Part shown: one piece after another, positions 46,484 through 58,425 of the stretch
Layout of the letters: each line of letters begins with the position of its first letter
How positions within the stretch are numbered: position 1 is the first letter of the stretch
Source: Sorex araneus
Lineage: Eukaryota > Chordata > Mammalia > Eulipotyphla > Soricidae
DNA length: 64,000 bases
Direction: 5' to 3'
NCBI RefSeq assembly: GCF_027595985.1
Contig: NC_073313.1
Coordinates: 87,855,453 to 87,919,452 of the forward strand
Translations under genes and position numbers: made by a program
Notes under the pieces: generated by a model
Told to the model about the DNA's origin: nothing
Database searches by the model: none
Seen by the model: only the letters and a program-made list of their open reading frames with translations

Positions 46484-47540
46484 AGATGTAGGCTGGTAGA
46501 TAGGGAAAGGCCCTGGGCAATGAAAATTTAGATTTTACAGTGTCTCTGGGAAGGAGAATCTTAAGACTTGCAGATTCAAGAAAACAAAAGACCCTGGAGG
46601 AAACCATAGCAGACCCTGAGGATAATGGACCCCTCCCCAGGAAGTTCCCCAAAGAAGACCATCACCATTCCCAACCTCCCTGGTAACCTCCTTAGCAACA
46701 GACTTTTACCTGGGAAGAAATCCCACGTGGGGGCAGGTCACCTTGCCCAAAGGAAGGGCGTGCATATGCTGCCTGAGCCCATGTGCTGCTTGCGCCCACG
46801 TGGCTGAGCACATGAGGTGCCCGAGCACATGTGTCGCCCGCATCTCCCCTCTTGAGATGTGTACTTTCTTTCTTTCTTTTTTTTTTGATTGGAAAACCTG
46901 AATTACTTTATTTTATTTTTAAAAATAATTTATTTTTTAATTAGTGAGTCACAGTGAGGGTACAGTTACAGATTCACACATCTTCGTGCTTGTTTTTCCC
47001 TCATGCAATGTTCGAGAGCCCATCCCTCCAGCAGTGTCTATTCTCCACTACTTATGAACCCAGTATCCCTCCCACCCCCCTATCCCATCCCCCCCAACCC
47101 CACTCCGCCTCTGTGGCAGAGCATTCCAATTTGTTCTCTTTCCTTTTGGATGCTGTGGTTTGCAACAGGAGTATTTAGTGGCCATCATGTTTAGTCTTTA
47201 GTCTATTTTCAGCGTGCTTGAGATGTGTACATTCATGCTTTCGTGTCCAGTGCTAGGATGTGTGTAGAGCTCTCTCCACCCCTCCACCCTTGGAGAAGCT
47301 CACGTTCTCTCTTGCGAGCATTATTCTTACTATTCTCTCTCCCACTTTCCCTTCCTCCTTCCCTCAGAAACCTCTAAATAAAATCTGTTTACTTCACTGC
47401 TTGTCTACTCCTGAAATTCTTTTCCGCGAGTGAGACAAGAACCCAGTAACCCTGGGTCCCGGGTGGTAGAGACGGTTGGGGAGAAAGTGACCATCTTTCT
47501 CCCCGCTTTATGTAAGTCACCTGTGGGGCCCACCGACAGC
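46484..47540 (+). mobile_element. Solo LTR, family 1 copy 3, inside an L1 and carrying an L1
   Basis: Sits in the antisense L1 3' end with ACTTT on both sides (46479-46483 and 47541-47545). It starts GATGTAGGCTGGTAGATAGG and ends GTGGGGCCCACCGACAGC. The signal CTAAATAAAATCTG and U5 match copy 1 almost word for word. Removing the L1 insertion (352 bp) and one 14-bp TSD copy leaves about 0.7 kb. Confidence 0.85.
46865..47216 (-). mobile_element. L1 3' end nested in the LTR
   Basis: Antisense L1 tail and 3' untranslated region with perfect TSD CTTGAGATGTGTAC (46851-46864 and 47217-47230). Three levels of nesting can be read here: L1, LTR, L1. Confidence 0.94.
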
Positions 47541-47705
47541 ACTTTCAACACGCATCTCCCATCCCGAGCAAGCCCTCCAAATATTATTTACTTAGTCGTC
47601 CCTCTCTATCCCAGCTGTCTTTTCCTCCAGCATATGAGGCCAGCTTCTAAGCTGTGGAGCAATCCTCCTGGCCTTTATCTCTACTGTCCTTAGGTGTTTA
47701 CAATA
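47541..47705 (-). mobile_element. L1 3' untranslated region, right piece
   Basis: Continuation of 46210-46483: CATATGAGGCCAGCTTCTAA and TACTGTCCTTAGGTGTT. Confidence 0.82.
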
Positions 47706-48720
47706 GCCAGAATGTCCTTCATGCCTCTGTCAACAGTTTAGTGCCCTGAGACCACTGATGGCTGCCCAGGAGATACTAACGCTTGAACAGTCTGTGTGAG
47801 TTTGTTTGTGATTTAGTATGTTTGTCTGTCTCCTTAAATGTGTGTGTTTGTTTCATTCTCTGCCACAGATCACTACTGGATGGGGATCAAAAGTACCAGT
47901 CCAGTGGTGATGCAGACGTGGTAACCAGTGGTTTCTATGTTAGTCCATGATTCATTGGTTCTTCAATAGTTTCAAGAATGAAAATACTGAGTACTAAAGA
48001 CGCCCAAACTCAGAGTTGGAAAACAAAAGCTTATTGGAAAGTAGAAGAAATGGGAAAGGAACTCCCCTTGTGGGGAGGAATTTAGTATAGGACTAAGTTA
48101 ACTATGGCTCTTTGTGGGGCTTTCATAGGAAAACTGGGTCCTTTGTGCTACAGAGAATGCAGGGAAGCTAAAGATGTGGGTTTTCCTATAGAACCTTTTA
48201 AATGAAAATTGGACTATTTGCATTTCTTATCAATTTCAAGTGTTACAGAGGATGCAAGGAGCTAAAAGATCCTTGTTTAGCATTTGCCTTAAGTATTTCT
48301 CATTATCTTAAGTGAGTGAGTCTAAGCTCTGGGGCAGAATGTTAAGTTGGACAATTGTTAATTTCCTGTTTATGAGAAAGAATTCACAGGAATTCACAGG
48401 ACATTATAGGATGGGGCAGTCAAAACACAGGACTGCTCACAGCAGCTGGCAAGCATAAACAGAGGCTTCCTTTTTCAGTGGTCTTTAGACAATTTACAAC
48501 TTGCTGGTAGTTACCTCAGGGTGGTGTGTGTAGCATTCATGTAGGCATAATGTTAAATAAGGACAAACGGATGAATAAATAGGACTTTTGTTAGTGCTGG
48601 GTTAGCTGTCAACCTCTTTGAGACACAGAGTTCTCAGTCAACACCAATATCCTGTACCCTGTGGCATCTATATGGGCCCTGAAATTCCAGGAACTTAAGT
48701 TTGGCAGGGGTTAGAGAAGT
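47706..48720 (-). other. Possible old LTR, otherwise unassigned
   Basis: 47850-48060 contains AACTCAGAGTTGGAAAACAA and AGCTTATTGG, a wording seen in antisense ERVL-type LTRs. I cannot fix ends or a family. The remainder is unrecognised. Confidence 0.3.
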
Positions 48721-48724
48721 TTAG

Positions 48725-48880
48725 AGCCACACCTAGTGGTTCTTAGGGCTTTCTCCCGGACTCTGTGATCAGGGTTCACTCCTGATAGTGCTAGAGGATC
48801 ACATGGGGTGCCAGGTATCCAACGTAGGGCTGGCATCATGCCAGGCAAGTGCCCTGTTTATTGTCCTATTGCTCAGATCC
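48725..48880 (-). mobile_element. Ancient SINE, antisense
   Basis: AGAGCCACACCTAGTGGTTC, TCTGTGATCAGGGTTCACTC and CCTATTGCTCAGATCC. It belongs to the old SINE layer, like 60460-60623. Confidence 0.75.
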
Positions 48881-48884
48881 CAGA

Positions 48885-49719
48885 AATCCCAGGAACTTTA
48901 ATGGGTATTTTCACTTTGCTTTATCACTCTGCTCCTTGGCTAAACACTGTCATAAGGGGCTGAGCGTAGTGTCCTGAGGGGTCTTCTTGGGGTCTGGACT
49001 AGGAGTGCCCGGGCAACTTTAGACTGGTTCAGTGACCTGGGTTCTTGTTTACCTTGTAAAAGAAAAAGAGGTTTTAAAACAAAGAGTTAATATAGTAATG
49101 AAATAAAAGTTGAATTCTCCAGCTGAGTATGAATTACTTTAAAAAGCTACTATCAATTTCTAAATAATTCAATCACATGATTAAAATAATCTCCTAATAG
49201 CTCCTTAAGCAGTGATATGGACTGTGTTATATTTATTGCTAGCAAAGGAAAAAGTTATTTTCTCTAAATGTAGGATAGAAGCCCTTCAATGCTTCCGTTG
49301 GGTGTGTGAATAAAGTTAACTTTCTGTGTATAGACATTGTCTAGGAAGAAGAGATGGACTGAGTTGGCAGATATGGGAACTTAGCACTGGGAGACATCAT
49401 GTTAGGTGACTCCCCCACTTTTTAGATGTTTTCAAAACTGACGAATTTATGAAATCCTGACTTATACCATAAATTAGGTCTTCATTTCCATCTTATTTTT
49501 CTCATTTTACCCTGCTTGGTCCTCCTTACCTTCATTTATTTCTGCTGTGAATTGTCTAGAAAATTCAAGTCAAAGGAATGTAGGAGGAAGAGGGCATGGA
49601 TTTGTTTATAAAGGGTATTCTCATCTGCTTTGTTGGTGTACTTTAAGTTCCTAGATAACTGTCTATCATATACTAGGTAGGTAGTTTTGACTACGTGATT
49701 CTTCCCACCCATTAACATC
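48885..49719. other. Unique sequence
   Basis: Nothing recognised. Confidence 0.45.
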
Positions 49720-50085
49720 GAATATTTTTCCATTACCTGTGGTAGGTCCTTTTCTATTTATTTTTTAAGGGACCTATAACTCTATAGGTAAAGTCTTGCA
49801 CCTATTTTATTAAGTTGATTCTCAGGTACTTGATGTTTGGAGGCACTATTTTGACTGGGGTAGTCTCTTTGATCATTTTCTCTTCTGCATCACTCACTAT
49901 TTGCATACAGGAACAAAATGTGTTTTGATTTGTAGCCTGCTACTTTGCTGTATAGGTTGGCTGTTTCTAAAATAATCTTAGACAGATACTTAGAATCCTC
50001 TAACTACATTATCATGTCATATGCAAATAGTGATAGCTTGACTTCTTATTTTCCTGGTGGATCACTTGGATTGCAAAAATGCCCA
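49720..50085 (-). mobile_element. L1 ORF2 internal fragment, antisense
   Basis: TATTTTATTAAGTTGATTCTCAGGTACTTGATG and ATTATCATGTCATATGCAAA are standard antisense ORF2 landmarks. Isolated fragment. Confidence 0.72.
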
Positions 50086-50302
50086 TTTTGCGCAGACCAC
50101 AAGAAGGCAGAAGTAGAAGCAGGGTGATAAATTAAGATAGCAAAGCAGTCAACTTGGCAAGAAATAATAGTTGCTTAGCAAAAGAGATGAGATTTTGGAT
50201 ATATTTTGCAAGTAGAGGATAAAAGTTTACTGATGGATTTTTCCTAATCCATATAAGAGGATATAAGTTATACATAATGTATGTATAAGAGAACTATAAG
50301 GC

Positions 50303-50349
50303 TGCGTGCAAGGCAAAAACCCTACCCGCTGTGCTATCGCTCCGGCCCC
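50303..50349 (-). mobile_element. SINE head fragment
   Basis: CTGCGTGCAAGGCAAAAACC and GCTGTGCTATCGCTCCGGCC: an almost perfect head complement, cut off at the L1 tail that follows. Confidence 0.85.
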
Positions 50350-51605
50350 TATTCTTTTTTTTAATTTTAATTTTTTTATTAATGAATCACCGTGGGGGTA
50401 CAGATACAGGTTTATATATTCTCGTGCTTGTGTTTCAGTCATATACAGCTTGAGTATCTATCCCTCCACCAGTACCTGTTCTCCACTGATGACCCCATCA
50501 TCCCTCCCACCCCCCCCCATTGCCCTCCCCCCCCGCCTTATTGGCAGAGCATTCCCTCTGTTCCTTCTCTCCCTTTGGGCATTGTGGTTAGTAATGGAGG
50601 TCTTCAGTGGCCAATGTGTTTGGTCTATATTCTGCTCCGTGCACGCCTCTCCCATCCAGAACGGGTCCTCCCACCACATTTTTGCTTGGTATTCCCTTCT
50701 CTATCTGACCTGCCCTTTTCCCCAGCATGTGAGGCTGGTCTCCAAGCCATGGAGCAAATCTGGTACTTATTTCTGTTATTCTTGGGTGTTAGGCCTCCAT
50801 TCTGTAGTTTTATATTCCGCAGATGAGTGCAATTCTTCTATGTCTGTCTCTCTCTTTTTGACTCATTTCACTTAGCATAATACTTTCCATGTTGATCCAC
50901 CCGTATGCAAAGTTCATGACTTCATCTTTTCGGACAGCTACATAGTATTCCATTGTGTAGATGTACCAAAGTTTCTTTAGCCAGTCATCTGTTCTGGGCA
51001 TTTGGGTTTTTTCCAGATTTTGGCTATTGTAAATAGTGCTGTGATGAACATACATGTGCAGATATCATTTTGGCTATATCTTTTTGCCTCTCTGGAGTAT
51101 ATTCCCAGAAGTGGTATTGTTGGGTCAAATGGGAGCTCAATTTCTAATTTTTTGAGGAGCAACCATATTGTTTTCCAGAAGGGTTGAACCAGTCGGCATT
51201 CCCACCAGCAGTGTAGGAGGGTCCCTTTCTCCCCGCATCCTCTCCAACAGTGTTTGCTTTTGTTCTTTTGGATGTGTGACAATCTCTGTGGTGTTAGGTG
51301 GTATCTCATAGTTGTTTTGATCTGCATCTCCCTGATAATTAGTGATGATGAGCATTTTTTCATGTGCCTTTTGGCCATTTGTATTTCTTCCTTGAGAAAG
51401 TTTCTGTTCACTTCTTCGCCCCACTTTCTGATGGGGCTGGATGTTTTCTTCTTGTAGAGTTCAACCATTGCCTTATATACCCTTGATATCAACCCCTTAT
51501 CAGATGGGTATTGGGTGAACATCCTTTCCCATTCTGTAGATTGTCTTTGTATTTGGGTCACTGTGTCTTTTGCGGTGCAGAAGCTTCTTAGTTTAATATA
51601 GTTTA
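50350..51605 (-). mobile_element. Young L1, ORF2 C-terminal region and 3' end
   Basis: 3' tail at about 50350, 3' untranslated region to about 50810, then ORF2. One frame is open for 217 codons (51630-50977): [20 protein letters not shown], the Cys/His motif [18 protein letters not shown], and [14 protein letters not shown] single shift near 51000 moves to the frame ending SQKERDRHRRIALICGI. Its upstream portion lies inverted at 51606-52690, a second twin-priming case. In intact L1 the C-terminal Cys-rich domain of ORF2 is needed for RNA binding and mobility. Confidence 0.92.
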
Positions 51606-52690
51606 GACCTCGACCTGACACCATGCACAAATGTCAGATCAAAATGGATTAAAGACCTCAACTTCTTCACTGCTGGTGGGAATGCCGACTGGTTCAGCCC
51701 TTTTGGAAAACAATATGGACGATTCGCAAAAAATTAGAAATTGAACTTCCATTTGACCCAGCAATACCACTCCTGGGAATATATCCTGGAGAGGCAAAAC
51801 GGTATAGTAGAGATGGCATATGTATTTCTATGTTCATTGCAGCACTGTTTACAATAGCCAGAATCTGGAAAAAAACAGAGTGCCCCAAAACAGATGACTG
51901 GTTAAAGAAACTCTGGTACATCTACACAATGGAATACTATGTAGCTGTCAGAAAACATGAAGTCATGAAATTTGCATATAAGTGGATCAACATTGAAAGT
52001 ATCATGTTGAGTGAAATGAGTCAGAAAGAAAGAGACAGACATAGGAAGATTGCACTCATATGTGGAATATAATGTAACTGAGAAGTACAAGTTGGCAACG
52101 ATGCAACTTCTGGCAGATATCTCTCTGGACTTAGTTACTAAAATACTAAATTACAGAAACCCAAAACTGAGAGGCCGCTAAGTGTGGTCACTCGACCTCA
52201 TACCTCTTCATCCTCAGCAATGGAAAACAAATTATCTAATGCTTCCTTTTCAGCAGGTCTGACTTTAGGGGAGAGACTCTCCAAACAATAATAGTGAATT
52301 TTGTTGAAATATTGTATGCAATCAAAGTGAAAGTAAAGTGAAATTTATTAGTTACACAGGTGGGGGGGTTAAGGTGGAGGGGCTAGGGGTGTGGGGGGGT
52401 TAGGGGTGTGGGGGGGTGGGGTGGAGCTATACTGGGATTCTTGGTGGTGGAATATGAGCACTGGTGAAGGGATGGGTATTCGAGCATTGTATAACTGAGA
52501 TTTAAACCTGAAAACTTTGTAACTTTCCACATGGTGACTCAATAAAAAATTTAAAAAAAATTAAAAAAAAGACCTCAACATCAGACCACAATCCATAAGG
52601 TACATTGAAGACACGGTCGGTAAAATCCTCCACGATATTGATGCCAAAGGTATCTTCAAAGATGACATGGAACTAAGCAATCAAGTAATA
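51606..52690 (+). mobile_element. Inverted 5' part of the same L1, split by another L1
   Basis: 51606-51662 plus 52580-52690 read as ORF2 in the plus direction (ACACCATGCACAAATGTCAG, then GTACATTGAAGACACGGTC and GATATTGATGCCAAAGGTA). In a normal L1 this sequence lies just before the segment starting at 51605 on the minus strand. Confidence 0.85.
51663..52567 (+). mobile_element. L1 3' end nested in the inverted L1
   Basis: TSD AAAGACCTCAAC (51651-51662 and 52568-52579). It encodes the ORF2 C-terminus (FDPAIPLLGIYPGEAKRYS with minor breaks, then MFIAALFTIARIWKKTECPK and KERDRHRKIALICGI) and a 3' untranslated region of the subfamily also seen at 44698-45562. A very G-rich tract lies at 52361-52431. 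Confidence 0.93.
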
Positions 52691-53360
52691 TGATTTAAAA
52701 AAAAAAACCGTATGTGACATTGGGGTCCGGAAGCATCTCTGGTGTGTTGCTCCTGTTGCTCTCTTCTGAGAGCTTTGTTTTCGAGTTTCTGATTCACAGC
52801 CCTCAATGAGCTTACATATAAACTGCATCAGAGGCAGTTTGTGTGCATGACTGCCGGCTACTGGCAGCACAGGGAGTTAGGGGGAGGTTGTCCATTCCCG
52901 AATCTATGAGAAGTTTGGCTTTTGTTGACATTGAAATCTCCTGTTGTGCTCAGAAGCAATCACTTTCCTCAAAAAGGACACAAATGGACATAAGAGCTAC
53001 CTAGTTTTGATGACAATGGAATCCCATTGGTGACTTAGCTTAGTGTTGTGATTCAGTCTCTGTCATCTATATGTGAACAGATGGTTTGGGAATGCCACCT
53101 TCCTCTCTTCTCCAGTGGTCTGTGCTTGAAATATTGGATGTGGTATATTGAAGGAATGCTCAATTGTTTCTCTAACATTTCATTTTTTGGGAAAGTTTGA
53201 GTTATATGTAAGTCTGCCATTCAGTGGCATCATCAATTATATTCACACTTGTGCAATTATTCATTTCCAAAACGTTCTCAGTTTCTCAAATGAAAACTGT
53301 ACACTTTATGTTTTGTTTTATTGTTATTAATTTTTGCTGCGGTGTGTGTATGTGAAGAGA
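52691..53360. other. Unique sequence
   Basis: Nothing recognised. Confidence 0.45.
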
Positions 53361-53369
53361 AGAAGAGAG

Positions 53370-53527
53370 GGTTAGACCACACCTGTGGTGCTCTTGGGTT
53401 ACTCTGGCTCTGTACTCTGGTTGATCCTTTGAAGTGCTTGTAGGACCACGTAGAAGCCACAGATTCTAACCAGGCTTCAGTGGAATGCAAGACAAATGTC
53501 TTAGCCTCTGTAATATTTCTCTAGCCT
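53370..53527 (-). mobile_element. Ancient SINE, antisense
   Basis: TAGACCACACCTGTGGTGCT, CTCTGGCTCTGTACTCTGGT and TAATATTTCTCTAGCCTA. Highly diverged. Confidence 0.65.
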
Positions 53528-53599
53528 AGAAATTGTACACTTTAAACAATAGTTCATCATTTATTCTTCCCTCAAGCTCTCTGGTATTGTCCCTTCTGC

Positions 53600-54420
53600 T
53601 TTAATCTCTACTGAAATTTGACTACAGTAGGTATCTCATATAAGTAAATTCATGTACTATTTGTCTTTTTGTGATTGTTTATGCACTTAGCATAATGTCT
53701 TCAGAATTTATCCCGGTTGCAGCTTGTATCAATATTGCATTCCTTGTAAAATATGAACAATATTTCATTGTATCTCTATATGGGGTTTTTAAATCCATTT
53801 TCATAGATATTAGGAATGAAATTGTTATGATTATGAGCATAACTTATCTCTTTTAGTCCTTAATTTCAATTTTGTTGGAAGTTTATTAAAAATTTCTGGA
53901 TCATATGGTGATTTTGCTTTTGTGGGGCCTTCCGAGCAGATCTCATGAGATCTGGAGTTCCTCCTCAGTCAGCTGGGCTAGTGGTTCAATGCAATAATGC
54001 TTTGTCCTTATACTCAGGGGGATCATGTAGTGCCAGGTGTCAATTAGGATTTGCCACACCTCTTTGGCCCTGTTTTTCAAATAAATTGAAACACCCATCC
54101 TACTTTCCTGGCAGCTACATCATTTAACATTTGAATCAGCAACAGGGTTCCAGTTTCTCCATATTTTCTGTCCCGCTTGTTTTATATATATATATATATA
54201 TATATAATTCTCATATCTGTGAAGTTATATTTCATTATGATTTTAATTTGCATTTCCTTATCCTAATAAATAATGATGTTAAACACCTTTTCCCCTAAGC
54301 TTCCTGGACCTCTTTGAAGAAATGTTTCAATCCTTTTCACCATTTTAAAATTGGGATGTTCGTATTTTTAACCTTTTTACATTTGAGATCCTTTGTTCAA
54401 ATGAAAAAATTCAGGAAATA
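53600..54420 (-). mobile_element. Ancient L1, antisense, with decayed inserts
   Basis: CACTTAGCATAATGTCTTCA, TGCAGCTTGTATCAATATTG, TTTCCATATTTTCTG-like text and TTTTAATTTGCATTTCCTTA. (AT)n at 54182-54206. A possible SINE remnant at 53920-54075. Confidence 0.65.
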
Positions 54421-55890
54421 TCAATGCATAAAAGAGCAATTTTTTTAAGTTGAGTTGGGGAGGGGATAGAGCCAATATTCACTGCTCACTTTCATGGAAG
54501 CTCCCCAGAATTCTCCTTGATACCCTTAATGCTATTTGTTAGCTGTTTTAAAAAATAACAGCCTCTTGGAATTGAGAAAAGGATGCAGGGTTTAGAGTGT
54601 CTAAGGGGACATAGATATGCACAAAGACTCACCTTTATGTTTTACCAGTTCCAAATATTGACTATGACAAGAGAAATGTGGTGCTTTTTACAGGAGAATG
54701 TTAGTGTCATTTTGTCACTTAGTTCCCAAAGACACATATAGTATTGATCCTTCCATATATCAAGGGAAGCTCATAAATTATTGGAAAAATGTCAACAAAG
54801 GTGAAGAAAATGACACAAACACTTCCACACCCAGAGAAAGATACTATTTGCAAATTCATGTCCCTCAGTATCTGGAGAATCCTCAAAGGCAAAGTAATTT
54901 TTGATAGCAAATAAGCCTCTAATTGTATTATTATTTATCATAGTTGCTCTTTTCTGCTTAAGCCTTAAGAACTTGTTGCATCAGGAGAATTTATTTCATT
55001 ATTATTGAGGTAGCATGGTTACTATAGTGTAAATGTTTTTGTTTTTGGAGTACAAAGTTACTGTACCATTACCAAAGTGCAAAAACTATTCCACTACTCT
55101 CCCAAGATCTCCTCTAACCCACCCCATAGATTAGTAAGTATGTTTTTTAAGTTAGCATTTGCAAGACTGAAAAGGCGTTTTTCAGTGATTAAGTAAAGTT
55201 CTGAACATAGTTATATTATTTTGGAAGCTAATAGACCTCAGCCAAGTCCAAATCTTATATCCATTTTAAGGTCTTATTTCTGATTTGAGTGACAACCTCC
55301 CAATATTTTCATGTTATCTCTTACTCTTTTCCTGTTGGAATTCTCCATCCCTCATCATCTTGAGAAGCATACTTCCTTCCATACAGAGACCACTTCTGTT
55401 TGTGAGCAAATGGGAGGCCAATAGAAAGCAAAGTGTTTTCACTTGCTTTGAGTTTTGAACAATTGAGACATTCAGAGCAATCTGAAAATAGCAGTTGAAA
55501 GTATCTTTAATGTGGGTAAAAGCACTGGAGATGCAGGACAGAACATATATCTATAAGAAAGTGGTTTTCTAGTATTTTAGCTTTTATTTAGAGAGATTTT
55601 TACATTCACCTTCAACCACAACTGTGTTTCACCACTAAAGGACCCTCTTAAAGGGTCATGGCCCTCTCACTAGCTGAAATCAGAGCAGAACAAAACACAA
55701 AACACAATTCCTTTGTAACCAGTCAGGCAAAAAAGAAAGGGTAATAACAGAGATATGCAGTGTCTGTCCTAAGCTTGTCGAGGCAGGCAAGACATCTTCC
55801 AACCCTTCTTCTTCTCCACAGGTATATCACAGCACACATCAAAGAACATCTGAAGTGGCAGGAAGAGTATTCTATAATATTCCCCAAATT
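54421..55890. other. Unique sequence
   Basis: 1.5 kb with no recognised gene. Open frames at 54698-54910 on both strands lack domains. Confidence 0.45.
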
Positions 55891-55894
55891 TATT

Positions 55895-56105
55895 GCTTTA
55901 TTTTTGCCTTGAATAAAACTTTATTTAAACACCATGCCTTACAAACTATTCACAATACAGTTGTTTCAGGTATTCAATATTCCAACACCAGACCTAACAC
56001 CAAAGTGTCCCTTCATCTACCAATGTCCCCAGATCCACCCCACCCCCCACTCCCTGCAAGCCTGCTCCCTTAGCAGGCACAAAATAATTTCCTTTATATT
56101 GTTTG
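55895..56105 (-). mobile_element. L1-type 3' untranslated region, variant
   Basis: TTTATTTAAACACCATGCCT, TCAATATTCCAACACCAGAC and CAATGTCCCCAGATCCACCC parallel the antisense L1 3' ends elsewhere but are a distinct variant. Confidence 0.55.
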
Positions 56106-56112
56106 TTACAAG

Positions 56113-56268
56113 ACCTTTTTCCTTTTTGGGTCACACCAGGCGATGCACAGGGGTTACTCCTAGCTCTACTCTCAGGACTTAGGGAACCTTATGGGATGCT
56201 GGGAATCGAACCCGGGTAGGCTTCATGCAAGGCAAATGCCCTACCTGCTGTGTTATCACTCCAGCTCC
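56113..56268 (-). mobile_element. SINE type A, antisense
   Basis: CTTTTTGGGTCACACCAGGC to GCTGTGTTATCACTCCAGC, with a short internal deletion. Confidence 0.88.
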
Positions 56269-56511
56269 TACAATATCTTGTAATGATGTTCCTTAAGTCA
56301 CGGCCTAAGGATTTACTGAGCTGTTTGTTGTGAACTGGGCCTTCTGTATTTTCACTCATTGAGTTCAGTGGGCTTCTACTCAGCTTTCTCACCTAATTTT
56401 CTTGCTTCTATTGGGCGGTCAGCTCTGAAATTTGGAGGTGTTGTGCAGGCACGAGCTTTGGGAACTTTGGAGCTAGGATGATCAGCTTCCTATTATTTCT
56501 CTGGTGTCTTT

Positions 56512-56890
56512 CTGAGATCACTACTAAAGCTGGGCCATTTATCTGGCATTTGCCAGAACCAGATGTGGGTGCCAGGCCTTTGGTAGGGTGGGGACTTGGT
56601 CAATGCACATCTTACACTAAGATTCCAGCAACTTTGGCCTGGTGGCATAAGAGGATACCTGGAATAACTCAGCTGCTGCTGACATCTCTCCAAGATCTGA
56701 CGTGTAGTGGGACTGTTTCTCTGGCAGCAGCCTGAGCCAGATATAAGTGGGTAGAGTACTGGGCCTTGGCAGAGTGGGGACTCGGTCTGTCTCCATCCTC
56801 TGTAAGGCTCTAGAGATCTGGGGTCAGTGGTGGCTAGGCCTACCTGGAATAATTCAGCTGCTGGCATCTCTCTGAAATCAGTCCTCCAGA
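56512..56890. repeat. Two diverged tandem units of about 185 bp
   Basis: 56512-56702 and 56703-56890 share CCAGAACCAGAT/TGAGCCAGATAT, GGGCCTT...GG(T/C)AGAGTGGGGACT-type text, TACCTGGAATAA(C/T)TCAGCTGCTG and CATCTCTC. By inference this may be part of a retroelement 5' region with monomers. Confidence 0.6.
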
Positions 56891-57861
56891 CATCAACTTC
56901 GTTTTAAAAATTTAGTTAATTTAATTAATCACCATGAGACACACAGTTACAAAGTTGTTCTTCATGATTTGCTTTCAGTCATACAATGTTCCAACACCTG
57001 TCCCTTCATCAGTGTACATTTCCCTGCTCTCCCTAGATTCCCTCCCTATACCATCCCCCACAGCTTACCTCTGTGACAGACACTTTCCTTCACTCTTTCT
57101 CTATTTCCTTTTGGACATTGTTTTGCAATACAGGTACTGAAAGGTTATTATGTATATCTCTTTACCTTCTTTCAGCACTCAGTTCTTGTCCAGAGTGATC
57201 ATATCTAACTATCATTGCCATAGTGGTCTCTTCTCTCTGTAATAACTGTCCTCCCCACTTCCCACTTGTGGCAAGCTTCCAATCATGGACTTTCATTTCT
57301 ATTGTCCTTGGGTGTTAGTTTCATACTATGTTTTATATCCCACAAATGAGTGTAATCAGTGTATGTCTGTCCTTCTCCCTCTGACTCATTTTACTCAGCA
57401 TGATACTTTTCGTGTCCACCCATTTATACCAACCTTTAACTTTGAGCCTGTCTTTATCCTGACTCTTTAGATATGTCTCTTGTAGGCAGCAGAAATATGG
57501 GTTCAGTTTTCTGATCCTGCCAATCCGTATCTCTTGATTAGTGATTATAGGCCATTGATGTTGAGAATTTGAGATAAAGATATTTTTGCCATCATTTTGT
57601 AGGTGTTGTATATGTCTTGAATTTTTCCTTGTCTTTTCAAAAAGCTCCTTCAATGTTTCCTGCAAAACTGGTTCCAAAACTCTGAATTTCCTAAATTGTT
57701 CTTTATTCATGATGCTTGGTATCTTTCCTTCAAATCTTAATGGCCTAGCTGGAAAGAGTACACTTAATGAGGTGTTCATTTTCTTGAGTTTTTCTACTAT
57801 ATTCTGCCATTCTTTTTTGACTTTAAAGTCTAAATTTAATACATCTGATGTGAGTGGGGTT

Positions 57862-58044
57862 TTTTTGCCTTTTTGCCGGGGGGGGGAGGGTCAAACCCGG
57901 CGATGCTCAGGAGTTCCTCCTGGCTTTGCACTCAGGAATCACTCCTGGCAGTGCTCAGGGGACCATATGGGATGCTGGGAATTGAACCGGGGTCGGCCAC
58001 GTGCAAGGCAAATGCCCTACCCACTGTCCTATTGCTCCAGCCCC
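57862..58044 (-). mobile_element. SINE type A, antisense
   Basis: T-rich and G-rich tail end, TCAAACCCGGCGATGCTCAG, CCACTGTCCTATTGCTCCAG. TSD not resolved. Confidence 0.9.
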
Positions 58045-58251
58045 TTCTAAGAGTCTTATGGAAGTTCTTTCGTATGTAAGTTCCTTACTTGATCTTGCTG
58101 CATTCAGTATTCTGTCTCTGGTTTTTATCATTCTGATTACAATGTGTCTTGCAGTTTTTCATTTGGGTCTATTTTGATTGGGATGTTTTAGATTTCTTGA
58201 ATCTGGATTCATGCAATCCTCAACTCTGGGAAATTATGATCTATGATTTTC

Positions 58252-58425
58252 CTTTTTTTGCTCTTTTTGGGTTACACCCAGCGGTGCTCAGTGGTTACTC
58301 CTGGCTCTACACTCAGGAGTTACTCCTGGCAGTGCTCAGGGGACCATATGGGATGCCGTGAATTGAACCCAGGTCAGCTGAATGCAAGGCAAAGGCCCTA
58401 CCCGCTGTACTATAGCTCCAGTCCC
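58252..58425 (-). mobile_element. SINE type A, antisense
   Basis: Full copy with perfect TSD GATCTATGATTTTC at 58238-58251 and 58426-58439. Confidence 0.95.

Noticed and set aside
50306-50875. 189-codon plus-strand open frame
   Set aside because: Antisense of the L1 3' untranslated region and the ORF2 C-terminus.
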